From Acidobacteriota bacterium (GTDB lineage: Bacteria > Acidobacteriota > Terriglobia > Terriglobales > Acidobacteriaceae): a stretch of DNA of 5,234 nucleotides. This document shows positions 1 through 5,234 of this stretch, in pieces (positions within the stretch are counted from its first letter, which is position 1; each line of letters starts with the position of its first letter). Made by a program: the position numbers and the translations under genes. The notes below the pieces were generated by a model, which was not told the DNA's origin, did no database searches, and worked only from the letters and a program-made list of their open reading frames with translations. The stretch lies in the NCBI GenBank assembly GCA_021811745.1, contig JAJZNH010000307.1:1-5234 (forward strand), written 5' to 3'.

Positions 1-1
1 G

Positions 2-331
2 GCTCTACAGGTCCCCACCGTCAATGAGGGTTGTGAATCGTCGTGGCATCTATATGTTTTGCGCTTGAATCTGGAGCAACTTTCCATCACTCGTTCCGAG
101 ATGATCGAGAAGCTCAAAGCGCAGGGCATTGGCACCAGTGTCCACTTTATTCCATTGCATATGCACCCGTACTATAGAGATGCTTATGGATACCGCGAAG
201 AAGACCTTCCCGTGGCCAGCCAGCAGTACCAGAGGTACATCTCGCTGCCTATCTTTCCAGGGATGACGGAGAGTCAAGTCGATTATGTAATCGACAATGT
301 GCTTAAAGACGTCGGGTCTGCGCGTCGCTAG
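2..331 (+). CDS. DegT/DnrJ/EryC1/StrS-family sugar aminotransferase, C-terminal part (5' truncated)
   Basis: The frame is open from base 2 to the TAG at 329-331 and gives the last 109 residues of a protein that begins before the window. The fragment reads [11 protein letters not shown] (fragment residues 15-25), then [18 protein letters not shown] (42-59), then [17 protein letters not shown] (81-97). This is the usual C-terminal pattern of PLP-dependent aminotransferases that aminate keto groups of nucleotide sugars. The PLP-binding lysine lies in the missing N-terminal part and cannot be checked. A TTG at 59 could serve as a start codon, but the family pattern begins upstream of it, so it is internal. 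With gmd and fcl downstream, a role in surface-polysaccharide sugar synthesis is inferred. The exact substrate cannot be told. The [11 protein letters not shown] form is not what I recall for GDP-perosamine synthases, so that assignment is not favoured. Confidence 0.88.
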   Translation, partial: ALQVPTVNEGCESSWHLYVLRLNLEQLSITRSEMIEKLKAQGIGTSVHFIPLHMHPYYRDAYGYREEDLPVASQQYQRYISLPIFPGMTESQVDYVIDNVLKDVGSARR

Positions 332-426
332 GCCGATTCTTGGGATGTATTCCATACGCGAGAATTGCGGAGAGTTTTTCAGCGTGCCATTGCGCGAATC
401 GGAGCTTGCGGTCATTTCAAGTCCAT

Positions 427-456
427 TTGACATCGGCAAATGCGGGAATTTTTCAT
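427..456 (+). promoter_or_regulatory. Candidate sigma70-type promoter upstream of gmd
   Basis: A perfect -35 hexamer TTGACA (427-432) is followed after 18 bp by TTTCAT (451-456), a 4-of-6 match to TATAAT. The pair lies in the 152-bp gap between the aminotransferase stop and the gmd start, and would start transcription about 20 bases before the gmd ATG. The -10 is weak and no experimental support exists. Read-through from the upstream gene is equally possible. Confidence 0.35.
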
Positions 457-471
457 CTCAACCAGTTCAGT

Positions 472-475
472 GAGG
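472..475 (+). promoter_or_regulatory. Ribosome binding site of gmd
   Basis: GAGG sits 8 bases before the ATG at 484. It decides the start: the same frame is open back to an ATG at 340, but the extra 48 residues match nothing in the Gmd family, and the Rossmann fold begins directly after the ATG at 484. Confidence 0.65.
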
Positions 476-483
476 ATGCGTCG

Positions 484-1554
484 ATGCAGAAAGTTGCTCT
501 CATCACAGGAATTACAGGGCAGGATGGCGCTTATCTGGCGGATCTTTTGCTAGCCAAGGGGTACAGCGTCCACGGTATCAAACGCCGGTCATCGTCTTTC
601 AACTCGGCGCGTATCGATCACATTTACGAAGACCCCCACATCGGCGGGCAGCATTTTCATCTGCATTACGGGGATATGACCGATTCGACTAACTTGATCC
701 GAATCATCCAGAGCGTACAGCCAGATGAAGTTTATAACTTGGCCGCTCAAAGTCATGTGCAGGTAAGTTTTGAGACGCCGGAATATACCGCTAACGCAGA
801 TGCAACGGGTGCGCTGCGCATTCTCGAGGCAATCCGCATTCTGAGCATGGGTAATAAGACGCGCTTCTACCAGGCTTCGACGTCCGAGCTTTACGGCAAG
901 GTACAGGAGACGCCACAAAGGGAGACCACGCCATTCTATCCGCGCAGCCCGTATGCTGTTGCCAAACTCTACGCCTACTGGATTACCGTCAATTACCGCG
1001 AGGCGTATGGCATTTACGCTTCGAACGGCATCCTGTTCAATCACGAGAGTCCGATTCGGGGCGAAACATTTGTTACTCGAAAGATTACGCGCGCGGTGGC
1101 CGGCATCCATCTTGGCGTACAGAAGACCCTCTACATCGGGAATCTCGATTCCAAACGCGATTGGGGGCACGCCCGCGATTACGTCGAGGGCATGTGGCGC
1201 ATCCTGCAGCAGGATAGCCCGGACGATTACGTCCTCGCCACAGGCGAGATGCACAGTGTGCGAGAATTTGTCGAGTTAGCGTTCGCGAAGGTGGGCCGTG
1301 TGATCGAATGGAAGGGCAGGGGCGTGGATGAAGTCGGCGTTGACGCAGCAACTGGAGAAGTGCTGATCAAGGTCGACAGCCGGTACTTCCGCCCGACCGA
1401 GGTCGATCTCCTGTTAGGCGATCCATCCAAGGCGCATCGCGTCTTGGGGTGGAAGCATACCGTCACGTTTCCAGAATTGGTCGCAGAGATGCTGGACTCG
1501 GATTTGAAAGTTGTAGCTGAGGAGTCCCGGGTACGAGGAATCGGCAATGACTGA
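484..1554 (+). CDS. gmd: GDP-mannose 4,6-dehydratase
   Basis: The 356-residue product is a cytoplasmic NADP-dependent short-chain dehydrogenase of the extended type. It converts GDP-D-mannose to GDP-4-keto-6-deoxy-D-mannose, the entry step to GDP-L-fucose and other GDP-deoxysugars. Visible are the nucleotide-binding GITGQDG (residues 9-15) and NLAAQSHV (85-92). The active-site segment ASTSELYG (131-138) carries Thr133 and Glu135, and YAVAK carries Tyr157 and Lys161; these match E. coli Gmd Thr132, Glu134, Tyr156 and Lys160 with an offset of one. The family signature [17 protein letters not shown] (186-202) and [10 protein letters not shown] (225-234) are also present, as is the late [14 protein letters not shown] (301-314). 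The length is close to the E. coli enzyme (373 residues). The stop overlaps the fcl start by 8 bp, so the two genes are probably one transcript with coupled translation. No damage is seen. Confidence 0.97.
   Translation: MQKVALITGITGQDGAYLADLLLAKGYSVHGIKRRSSSFNSARIDHIYEDPHIGGQHFHLHYGDMTDSTNLIRIIQSVQPDEVYNLAAQSHVQVSFETPEYTANADATGALRILEAIRILSMGNKTRFYQASTSELYGKVQETPQRETTPFYPRSPYAVAKLYAYWITVNYREAYGIYASNGILFNHESPIRGETFVTRKITRAVAGIHLGVQKTLYIGNLDSKRDWGHARDYVEGMWRILQQDSPDDYVLATGEMHSVREFVELAFAKVGRVIEWKGRGVDEVGVDAATGEVLIKVDSRYFRPTEVDLLLGDPSKAHRVLGWKHTVTFPELVAEMLDSDLKVVAEESRVRGIGND
1535..1540 (+). promoter_or_regulatory. Ribosome binding site of fcl, inside the end of gmd
   Basis: GAGGAA lies six bases before the fcl ATG at 1547 and within the last codons of gmd. 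It supports this start and fits coupled translation of the two genes. Confidence 0.65.
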
Positions 1555-2506
1555 ATTTGACTTGACGGGGCGCCGCGTCTGGGTCGCTGGACATCGCGGC
1601 ATGGCCGGTTCAGCAATCACGAGACGTCTAGCGCGCGAGAATTGTGAACTTGTGACAGCTACGCGGAACGAACTCGATCTATTGCGCCAAGCGGAGGTTG
1701 AAGATTGGATGAAGGCGAAGAAGATCGACGTGGTCTTTGTCGCTGCTGCCACCGTCGGTGGGATTCTAGCCAACTCGACGCATCCTGCTACGTTTCTCTA
1801 CGAAAATCTGGTCATTGAAACCAATATCATCGAATCGGCGCGGAGCACGGGCGTAAAGAAGCTTCTGTTCCTTGGCTCGTCCTGCATCTATCCCCGCATG
1901 GCAGAGCAGCCAATGCGGGAAGAGGCTCTTTTAACAGGAGCGCTGGAGCCGACCAATGAGTGGTACGCCATCGCAAAGATCGCGGGTATCAAATTGTGTC
2001 AGGCTTATCGCCGCCAATATGGTTGCGACTTTGTTTCCGTAATGCCAACCAATCTCTATGGTCCAGGAGACCGTTACGATGCGGAAAACGGCCATGTTGT
2101 CGCTGCCCTTATCATGAAGATCCATGCTGCCAAGGTCGCCAACGCCGCGACGGTTGAGTTGTGGGGCACCGGCAAGCCGAGGCGGGAATTCCTTTACTCA
2201 GAGGATTTGGCGGATGCCTGTGTCTTCGTGATGAAGAATTATTCGGGCGAGCTATTTTTGAACGTTGGCACCGGACGGGATATGACGATCCTGGAATTGG
2301 CTCAAGGTATTGCCGATGTTATCGGATGGAAGGGAGTCTTCACGTTCGACACCTCGAAGCCCGATGGCATGCCGCGCAAGGTCATGGACGTCAGCCGTCT
2401 GCGCACACTTGGCTGGTCGGCTCCAACAGATTTCGATACAGGCATGAGGAATGCGTATCAGTGGTACGTTGCCAACGTGGCTCAACCCCGTATGTCTACT
2501 GTGTAA
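1547..2506 (+). CDS. fcl: GDP-L-fucose synthase (GDP-4-keto-6-deoxymannose 3,5-epimerase/4-reductase)
   Basis: The 319-residue product is an NADPH-dependent extended short-chain dehydrogenase. It epimerises the Gmd product at C3 and C5 and reduces C4 to give GDP-L-fucose in the cytoplasm. The Rossmann glycine motif is GHRGMAG (residues 15-21). The active-site segment LGSSCIYP (109-116) carries Ser111 and Cys113, YAIAK carries Tyr140 and Lys144, and NGHVV supplies His183. These match the E. coli GMER residues Ser107, Cys109, Tyr136, Lys140 and His179 with a constant offset of four, so both the reductase and the epimerase acid/base residues are intact. [10 protein letters not shown] (166-175) and [17 protein letters not shown] (206-222) are further family signatures. 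It starts inside the end of gmd. The last five or so residues look like an unconserved tail. The symbol wcaG is also used for this gene. Confidence 0.97.
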   Translation: MTEFDLTGRRVWVAGHRGMAGSAITRRLARENCELVTATRNELDLLRQAEVEDWMKAKKIDVVFVAAATVGGILANSTHPATFLYENLVIETNIIESARSTGVKKLLFLGSSCIYPRMAEQPMREEALLTGALEPTNEWYAIAKIAGIKLCQAYRRQYGCDFVSVMPTNLYGPGDRYDAENGHVVAALIMKIHAAKVANAATVELWGTGKPRREFLYSEDLADACVFVMKNYSGELFLNVGTGRDMTILELAQGIADVIGWKGVFTFDTSKPDGMPRKVMDVSRLRTLGWSAPTDFDTGMRNAYQWYVANVAQPRMSTV

Positions 2507-2563
2507 TTGCAAAGGCCGTTGGTAGATCACGCGGAAGGAGCGAAGTCTTCGATCGCTGCCCAA

Positions 2564-2577
2564 CATCCGGACGGATG
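2564..2577. repeat. Short perfect inverted repeat in the convergent intergenic region
   Basis: The bases read CATCCGGACGGATG, a 14-bp perfect palindrome that could fold as a 5-bp stem with a GGAC loop. It lies in the 144-bp gap between fcl (+) and the transporter gene (-), which converge here. No T tract follows on either strand, so it is not a classical intrinsic terminator. It could be a terminator-like hairpin, a protein site or chance. I see nothing else of note in 2507-2650. Confidence 0.25.
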
Positions 2578-2650
2578 CTGCGCCACCACCTCCATAAGCC
2601 TCTTGGAATCAAACATATTCCGTCACGCGTAGGGGTGGGGCAAGCCGTGC

Positions 2651-3649
2651 CTACTCCAGGATCACTTCCGGTTCGGCCTTGTGGCTGCGGGTGGTCAGCA
2701 CCACCGCCGCGCCCACAATCAGCGCGCCGCCCAACCAGGCGAAGGGGCCAAGCCGCTCGCCCAACAGCTCCACGCCCAGGATCGAGCCCAGCGCCGGCTC
2801 AATGTTCAGGAACACCCCGGCGCGGGAGGCGGGCACGTGGTGCATGCCCCAGTTCCACAGCAGCGTAGTGGTGGCCGTGCACAGCACCCCGCTGATGGCC
2901 AGCGCCGCCCACGCCCGCCCGCTCACCCCTGCCACCGGCAGCGGCGTCACGTGCCGCCCGAACAGCGCCGGCCCGAAGTACCACGCCAGCAGCATGGCCG
3001 TGCCGCTCAGAATCGTGTAGGCGCTCACCACCGCGGCGCTGTGCGTCTCCAGCAGTTTTTTGCTCAGCAGGATCCACGCCAGCGCCACAATCAGCGAGAC
3101 GATCACCAGCAGGTCGCCGCCCAGCGTCGGGGCCTCGTTGCCGGTCCGGGCGCGGCTGCCGCCCAGTACCACCAGCGCCGCTCCGCAGGTGGAGACGCCC
3201 AGCGCCGCCCAGCCCAGCGCGTCCAGCCGCTCGCCCGCAAACAGCACCGCCGCCGCCGCCAGCAGCACCGGCATGGCGCCCACCATGAGCGCGGCGTGGC
3301 TCACCGTGGTGTGAGCCAACCCCTGGAACTGCAGCAGAAACTGGATGGGCACGCCGAAGGCTGCGGCCAGCAGCAGGATCCGCCATTCGCTCCCGGTGAG
3401 CCGCACCCGCCGCGTGAGCGCCACCGGCAAAATGCCCAGCGAGGCGAAGAGGAACCGGTAGAGCACCATCGAATCGACGCTCATCTCGTCCAGTGCCAGC
3501 CGGCCCCAGAAAAATCCGGTGCCCCAAAGGGTTCCCGCCAGCGCGCAGGCGCCGTAGCCCAGAAACGCCCGGCTGCTCGCCGGCCGCCGATCGGCGCCGT
3601 CCTCAGCCTGCCTCCCCGGCTCCCGCCCGCTTACGTCCGGCTTTTGCAT
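2651..3649 (-). CDS. EamA/DMT-family permease (10-TM transporter)
   Basis: Read from the ATG at 3649, the 332-residue product has the tandem layout of the drug/metabolite transporter superfamily. Ten hydrophobic segments lie at roughly residues 29-48, 58-78, 90-109, 115-137, 144-163, 178-196, 205-224, 246-264, 272-294 and 302-319, forming two five-helix EamA repeats. Each repeat ends in the family's GE motif before the last helix: FAGERLDALGW (137-147) and LLGERLGPFAWLGGA (295-309). VFLNIEPALGSILG (279-292) is also typical. It is an inner-membrane protein, probably exporting or importing a small metabolite, but the substrate cannot be told from sequence. The first 28 residues are charged and not hydrophobic. 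The start is uncertain: the frame stays open to 3898, and in-frame ATG (3697) and TTG (3691) codons follow a GGAGG. The gene faces fcl tail to tail and is divergent from the gene at 3723. Confidence 0.9.
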   Translation of the reverse strand: MQKPDVSGREPGRQAEDGADRRPASSRAFLGYGACALAGTLWGTGFFWGRLALDEMSVDSMVLYRFLFASLGILPVALTRRVRLTGSEWRILLLAAAFGVPIQFLLQFQGLAHTTVSHAALMVGAMPVLLAAAAVLFAGERLDALGWAALGVSTCGAALVVLGGSRARTGNEAPTLGGDLLVIVSLIVALAWILLSKKLLETHSAAVVSAYTILSGTAMLLAWYFGPALFGRHVTPLPVAGVSGRAWAALAISGVLCTATTTLLWNWGMHHVPASRAGVFLNIEPALGSILGVELLGERLGPFAWLGGALIVGAAVVLTTRSHKAEPEVILE

Positions 3650-3722
3650 CCTTTTACTGTCGCACAGAGCGGGCCTTGCCTCCCTGCCCAAAACCATCCT
3701 CCATCGGCGAGAATACAAAGCA

Positions 3723-5087
3723 ATGGCAATCGCGCCGAGAGTTCCGGGCCCGTGGATGTGCGCCGGCCTGTGGCTGGCTGCGGTGGGTCTGGCTGCGGCG
3801 GGCTTGGCTGTGCCGGCCGCCGCCGCGGCCTCCCATCCCGATTCCGAATTAGCCCAAATCCACGATCTCAACGGCCGTTTTCCCCAGAAACCTTCCATCG
3901 CGCCTACATGGTCCCTTTCCGTGGACAGCCTTGGCTTTGCGCCGCCGGGACCGCTCTACCTTGGCCAGCGCAACGCCCTCGCCTCGCTCGACTTCATGGG
4001 CGAAAACCAGATTCTGTTCACCTTCCGCGTACCCGCGCTGCTGCACCGCGTCCCCGGCGTGGATCAGACCGACGAGCGCGAAATTCGCGCCGTGGTTCTC
4101 GACCTGCCCTCTGGCGCGCTCGATTCCGAGCGGAACTGGATGGTATACGACCGCGCCCGGTATCTGTGGATGCTGCACGACGGCCATTTCCTGTTCCGCG
4201 TCGGCAACGATCTGCTGGAAGGCGACCCCACCCTCAACCTCACCCCCATGCTGCGCTTTCCCGGCCCGCTGCTCTCCATCGACATGGATCCGGCGCAGAA
4301 TTACCTCGTCACCAACTCCCGCGAGCCCGTTCAGCCAGCGCCCCAGGCCGGCGCCGCGGGCACTTCGGCGCAAATGGACTCCGGCAGCACCGATTCGGAC
4401 GAGAACTCGGGCGAAAGCAGCACCCCGCCCGACATCGTGGTCCGCATCATGGACCTCGCGACCAAGCGGGTGATGCTGGTCAGCCGGGTCCACACCCTCA
4501 TCCACCTGCCCATCAACACCGACGGCTACCTAGGCAGCCTCCGCGGCAAGGGCGTGGAGTGGGCAGTCGACCTGAACCGCTTCAGCGGCGGCGACACCAT
4601 TCTCGGCAACGTGAAATCGGCCTGCACGCCAGACCTCGACTTCATCTCCCAGACCCAGGTCCTGGCCACTGCCTGCACCGATACGGGCAACGACGCCCTG
4701 GTGGCGATGAACACCGACGGCAAGACCATGTGGATCGACCTGACGCCTGACCGCCTCATCTGGCCGCTGCTGACCATGTCGTTCGACGGGCTGCGCTTCG
4801 CGCGCGAAAGCCTTTATGTGAGCCACTCGGTCAACGCTTTCAATCCCCTGGGCAGCGACGATATCAAGGGGCAATGGGTCAAGGTCTTCGACGCCGCTAC
4901 CGGCAAGGTGGTCTTCGAGTCTCCGGCCACCCCCATTCTCGACGCCGGCGGCAATGTCGCCATCTCACCTTCAGGGCGCCGGGTGGCGGTGCTGAACGCC
5001 GGCGCCATCCAGGTCTTCGAGCTGCCCCCGCCCGCTTCTCTGCCCGCGCCCGGCGCGCCGGCAGAACCCACGGCTCCAAGACACTGA
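3723..5087 (+). CDS. Exported propeller-like protein of unknown function (family common in Acidobacteriota)
   Basis: The 454-residue product starts with an apparent Sec signal peptide: Arg6, a hydrophobic Leu/Ala/Val stretch at about 13-30, and an Ala-rich cleavage area at about 32-37 before SHPDSE. The body has repeated beta-strand-like segments of the WD40/PQQ-propeller kind, such as AVVLDLPSG (123-131), VVRIMDLATKR (239-249), VAMNTDGKTMWIDL (327-340), VKVFDAATGKVVFE (386-399) and AISPSGRRVAVLN (413-425). No enzyme motif is visible. A Ser/Asp/Pro-rich low-complexity insert spans about 203-236, and a Pro/Ala-rich tail spans 434-454. The mature part has only two cysteines, Cys301 and Cys318, which could form a disulfide outside the cytoplasm. 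From memory it resembles an uncharacterised acidobacterial family. Its ribosome binding site is weak (GAGA about 10 bases upstream). A later ATG at 3756 is possible but would remove the basic residue of the signal peptide. A periplasmic or surface binding or scaffold role is a guess. Confidence 0.85.
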   Translation: MAIAPRVPGPWMCAGLWLAAVGLAAAGLAVPAAAAASHPDSELAQIHDLNGRFPQKPSIAPTWSLSVDSLGFAPPGPLYLGQRNALASLDFMGENQILFTFRVPALLHRVPGVDQTDEREIRAVVLDLPSGALDSERNWMVYDRARYLWMLHDGHFLFRVGNDLLEGDPTLNLTPMLRFPGPLLSIDMDPAQNYLVTNSREPVQPAPQAGAAGTSAQMDSGSTDSDENSGESSTPPDIVVRIMDLATKRVMLVSRVHTLIHLPINTDGYLGSLRGKGVEWAVDLNRFSGGDTILGNVKSACTPDLDFISQTQVLATACTDTGNDALVAMNTDGKTMWIDLTPDRLIWPLLTMSFDGLRFARESLYVSHSVNAFNPLGSDDIKGQWVKVFDAATGKVVFESPATPILDAGGNVAISPSGRRVAVLNAGAIQVFELPPPASLPAPGAPAEPTAPRH

Positions 5088-5132
5088 AAACCGCTGACGG
5101 CGGAGCCTGGTGCGCTGTGTAAACTGTCGAAC

Positions 5133-5138
5133 GGGAGG
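5133..5138 (+). promoter_or_regulatory. Strong Shine-Dalgarno of the phosphatase gene
   Basis: GGGAGG lies six bases before the GTG at 5145. It is the best ribosome binding site in the window and justifies the non-ATG start. Confidence 0.75.
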
Positions 5139-5144
5139 CTTTCG

Positions 5145-5234
5145 GTGGACACGGTCCTCATTCGCTACTCCGCGGCGGCACTGACTGACCGTGGCCGCAA
5201 ACGCTCTTCCAACGAAGATGCCTGCGCCTTCTCG
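5145..5234 (+). CDS. PP2C-type serine/threonine phosphatase, N-terminal part (3' truncated)
   Basis: A GTG start at 5145 opens a frame that runs to the last base and gives 30 residues beginning MDTVLIRYSAAALTDRGRKR and continuing SSNEDACAFS. The stretch LTDRGRKRSSNEDA (residues 13-26) is the first conserved motif of PP2C/PPM-family phosphatases (usual form TDxGxxRxxNEDA), whose acidic residues help bind the catalytic Mn/Mg ions. Such enzymes remove phosphate from Ser/Thr in the cytoplasm, often opposing Hanks-type kinases. The piece is too short to show the other metal-binding motifs or any extra domain. It starts 57 bp after the exported propeller-like protein on the same strand with no clear terminator between, so co-transcription is plausible. 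No other reading frame here makes better sense. Confidence 0.75.
   Translation, partial: MDTVLIRYSAAALTDRGRKRSSNEDACAFS

Noticed and set aside
340..483. A 48-residue N-terminal extension of Gmd from an in-frame ATG at 340.
   Set aside because: The extra residues match nothing in the family, while the ATG at 484 has a GAGG at the right distance and begins directly at the Rossmann fold.
589..1254. A 221-codon minus-strand open frame inside gmd.
   Set aside because: It is the antisense shadow of an intact and well-conserved gmd; no ribosome site or domain supports it.
2161..2868. A plus-strand open frame crossing from fcl into the transporter gene.
   Set aside because: It is out of frame with fcl, antisense to the transporter, and its sequence is compositionally biased with no recognisable domain.
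3244..3262. A run of GCC/CGC triplets resembling a microsatellite.
   Set aside because: It encodes an Ala stretch of a transmembrane helix in the transporter (residues 131-134) and is explained by the GC-rich codon use.
3650..3898. Extension of the transporter to 415 residues by starting at 3898.
   Set aside because: The added 83 residues overlap the signal-peptide region of the divergent gene, are Ala/Arg-rich and unlike EamA proteins, which start shortly before the first helix.
2681..4750. A very long plus-strand open frame (689 codons) running antisense through the transporter and then out of frame through the exported protein.
   Set aside because: Its product is a low-complexity string of Arg, Gln, Pro and His with no domain. 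Such open frames are expected opposite GC-rich genes, and the transporter and exported protein are both recognisable in other frames.
5091..5103. CCGC...GCGG inverted repeat just after the exported-protein gene, considered as a terminator.
   Set aside because: The stem is only 4 bp and no T run follows, so it is not a convincing terminator.

Overview
The window looks like chromosomal DNA from a GC-rich bacterium, most likely an Acidobacteriota (Terriglobia/Acidobacteriaceae-type). The main reason is the exported protein at 3723-5087, which resembles from memory an uncharacterised family common in that group; no search was run. The other genes are widespread and do not fix the taxonomy. Five protein-coding genes are supported, two of them cut by the window ends. 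I see no rRNA, tRNA, CRISPR array, insertion sequence or phage gene.

Left half (1-2506, all on +): part of a surface-polysaccharide / nucleotide-sugar cluster. It opens with the C-terminal end of a DegT/DnrJ/EryC1/StrS-family sugar aminotransferase. A 152-bp gap with a candidate promoter and a good ribosome binding site follows. Next come gmd (GDP-mannose 4,6-dehydratase) and fcl (GDP-L-fucose synthase), which overlap by 8 bp. Together gmd and fcl convert GDP-mannose to GDP-L-fucose, a donor for exopolysaccharide or O-antigen. All catalytic residues expected from the E. coli enzymes are present in both.

Right half (2651-5234): composition changes sharply. Sampled 60-bp lines go from about 50-55% GC on the left to about 63-80% on the right. 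An EamA/DMT-family 10-TM transporter lies on the minus strand, converging on fcl. Divergent from it, over a short intergenic region, is the Sec-exported propeller-like protein of unknown function. Downstream of that is the start of a PP2C-type Ser/Thr phosphatase, with a near-perfect Shine-Dalgarno and a GTG start, running off the window end.

Nothing here amounts to a clearly new system. The points most worth a second look are the composition break near 2.6 kb, the uncharacterised exported family with its conserved-looking cysteine pair and phosphatase neighbour, the unclear translation start of the transporter, and the nucleotide-sugar branch point between the aminotransferase and Gmd/Fcl.
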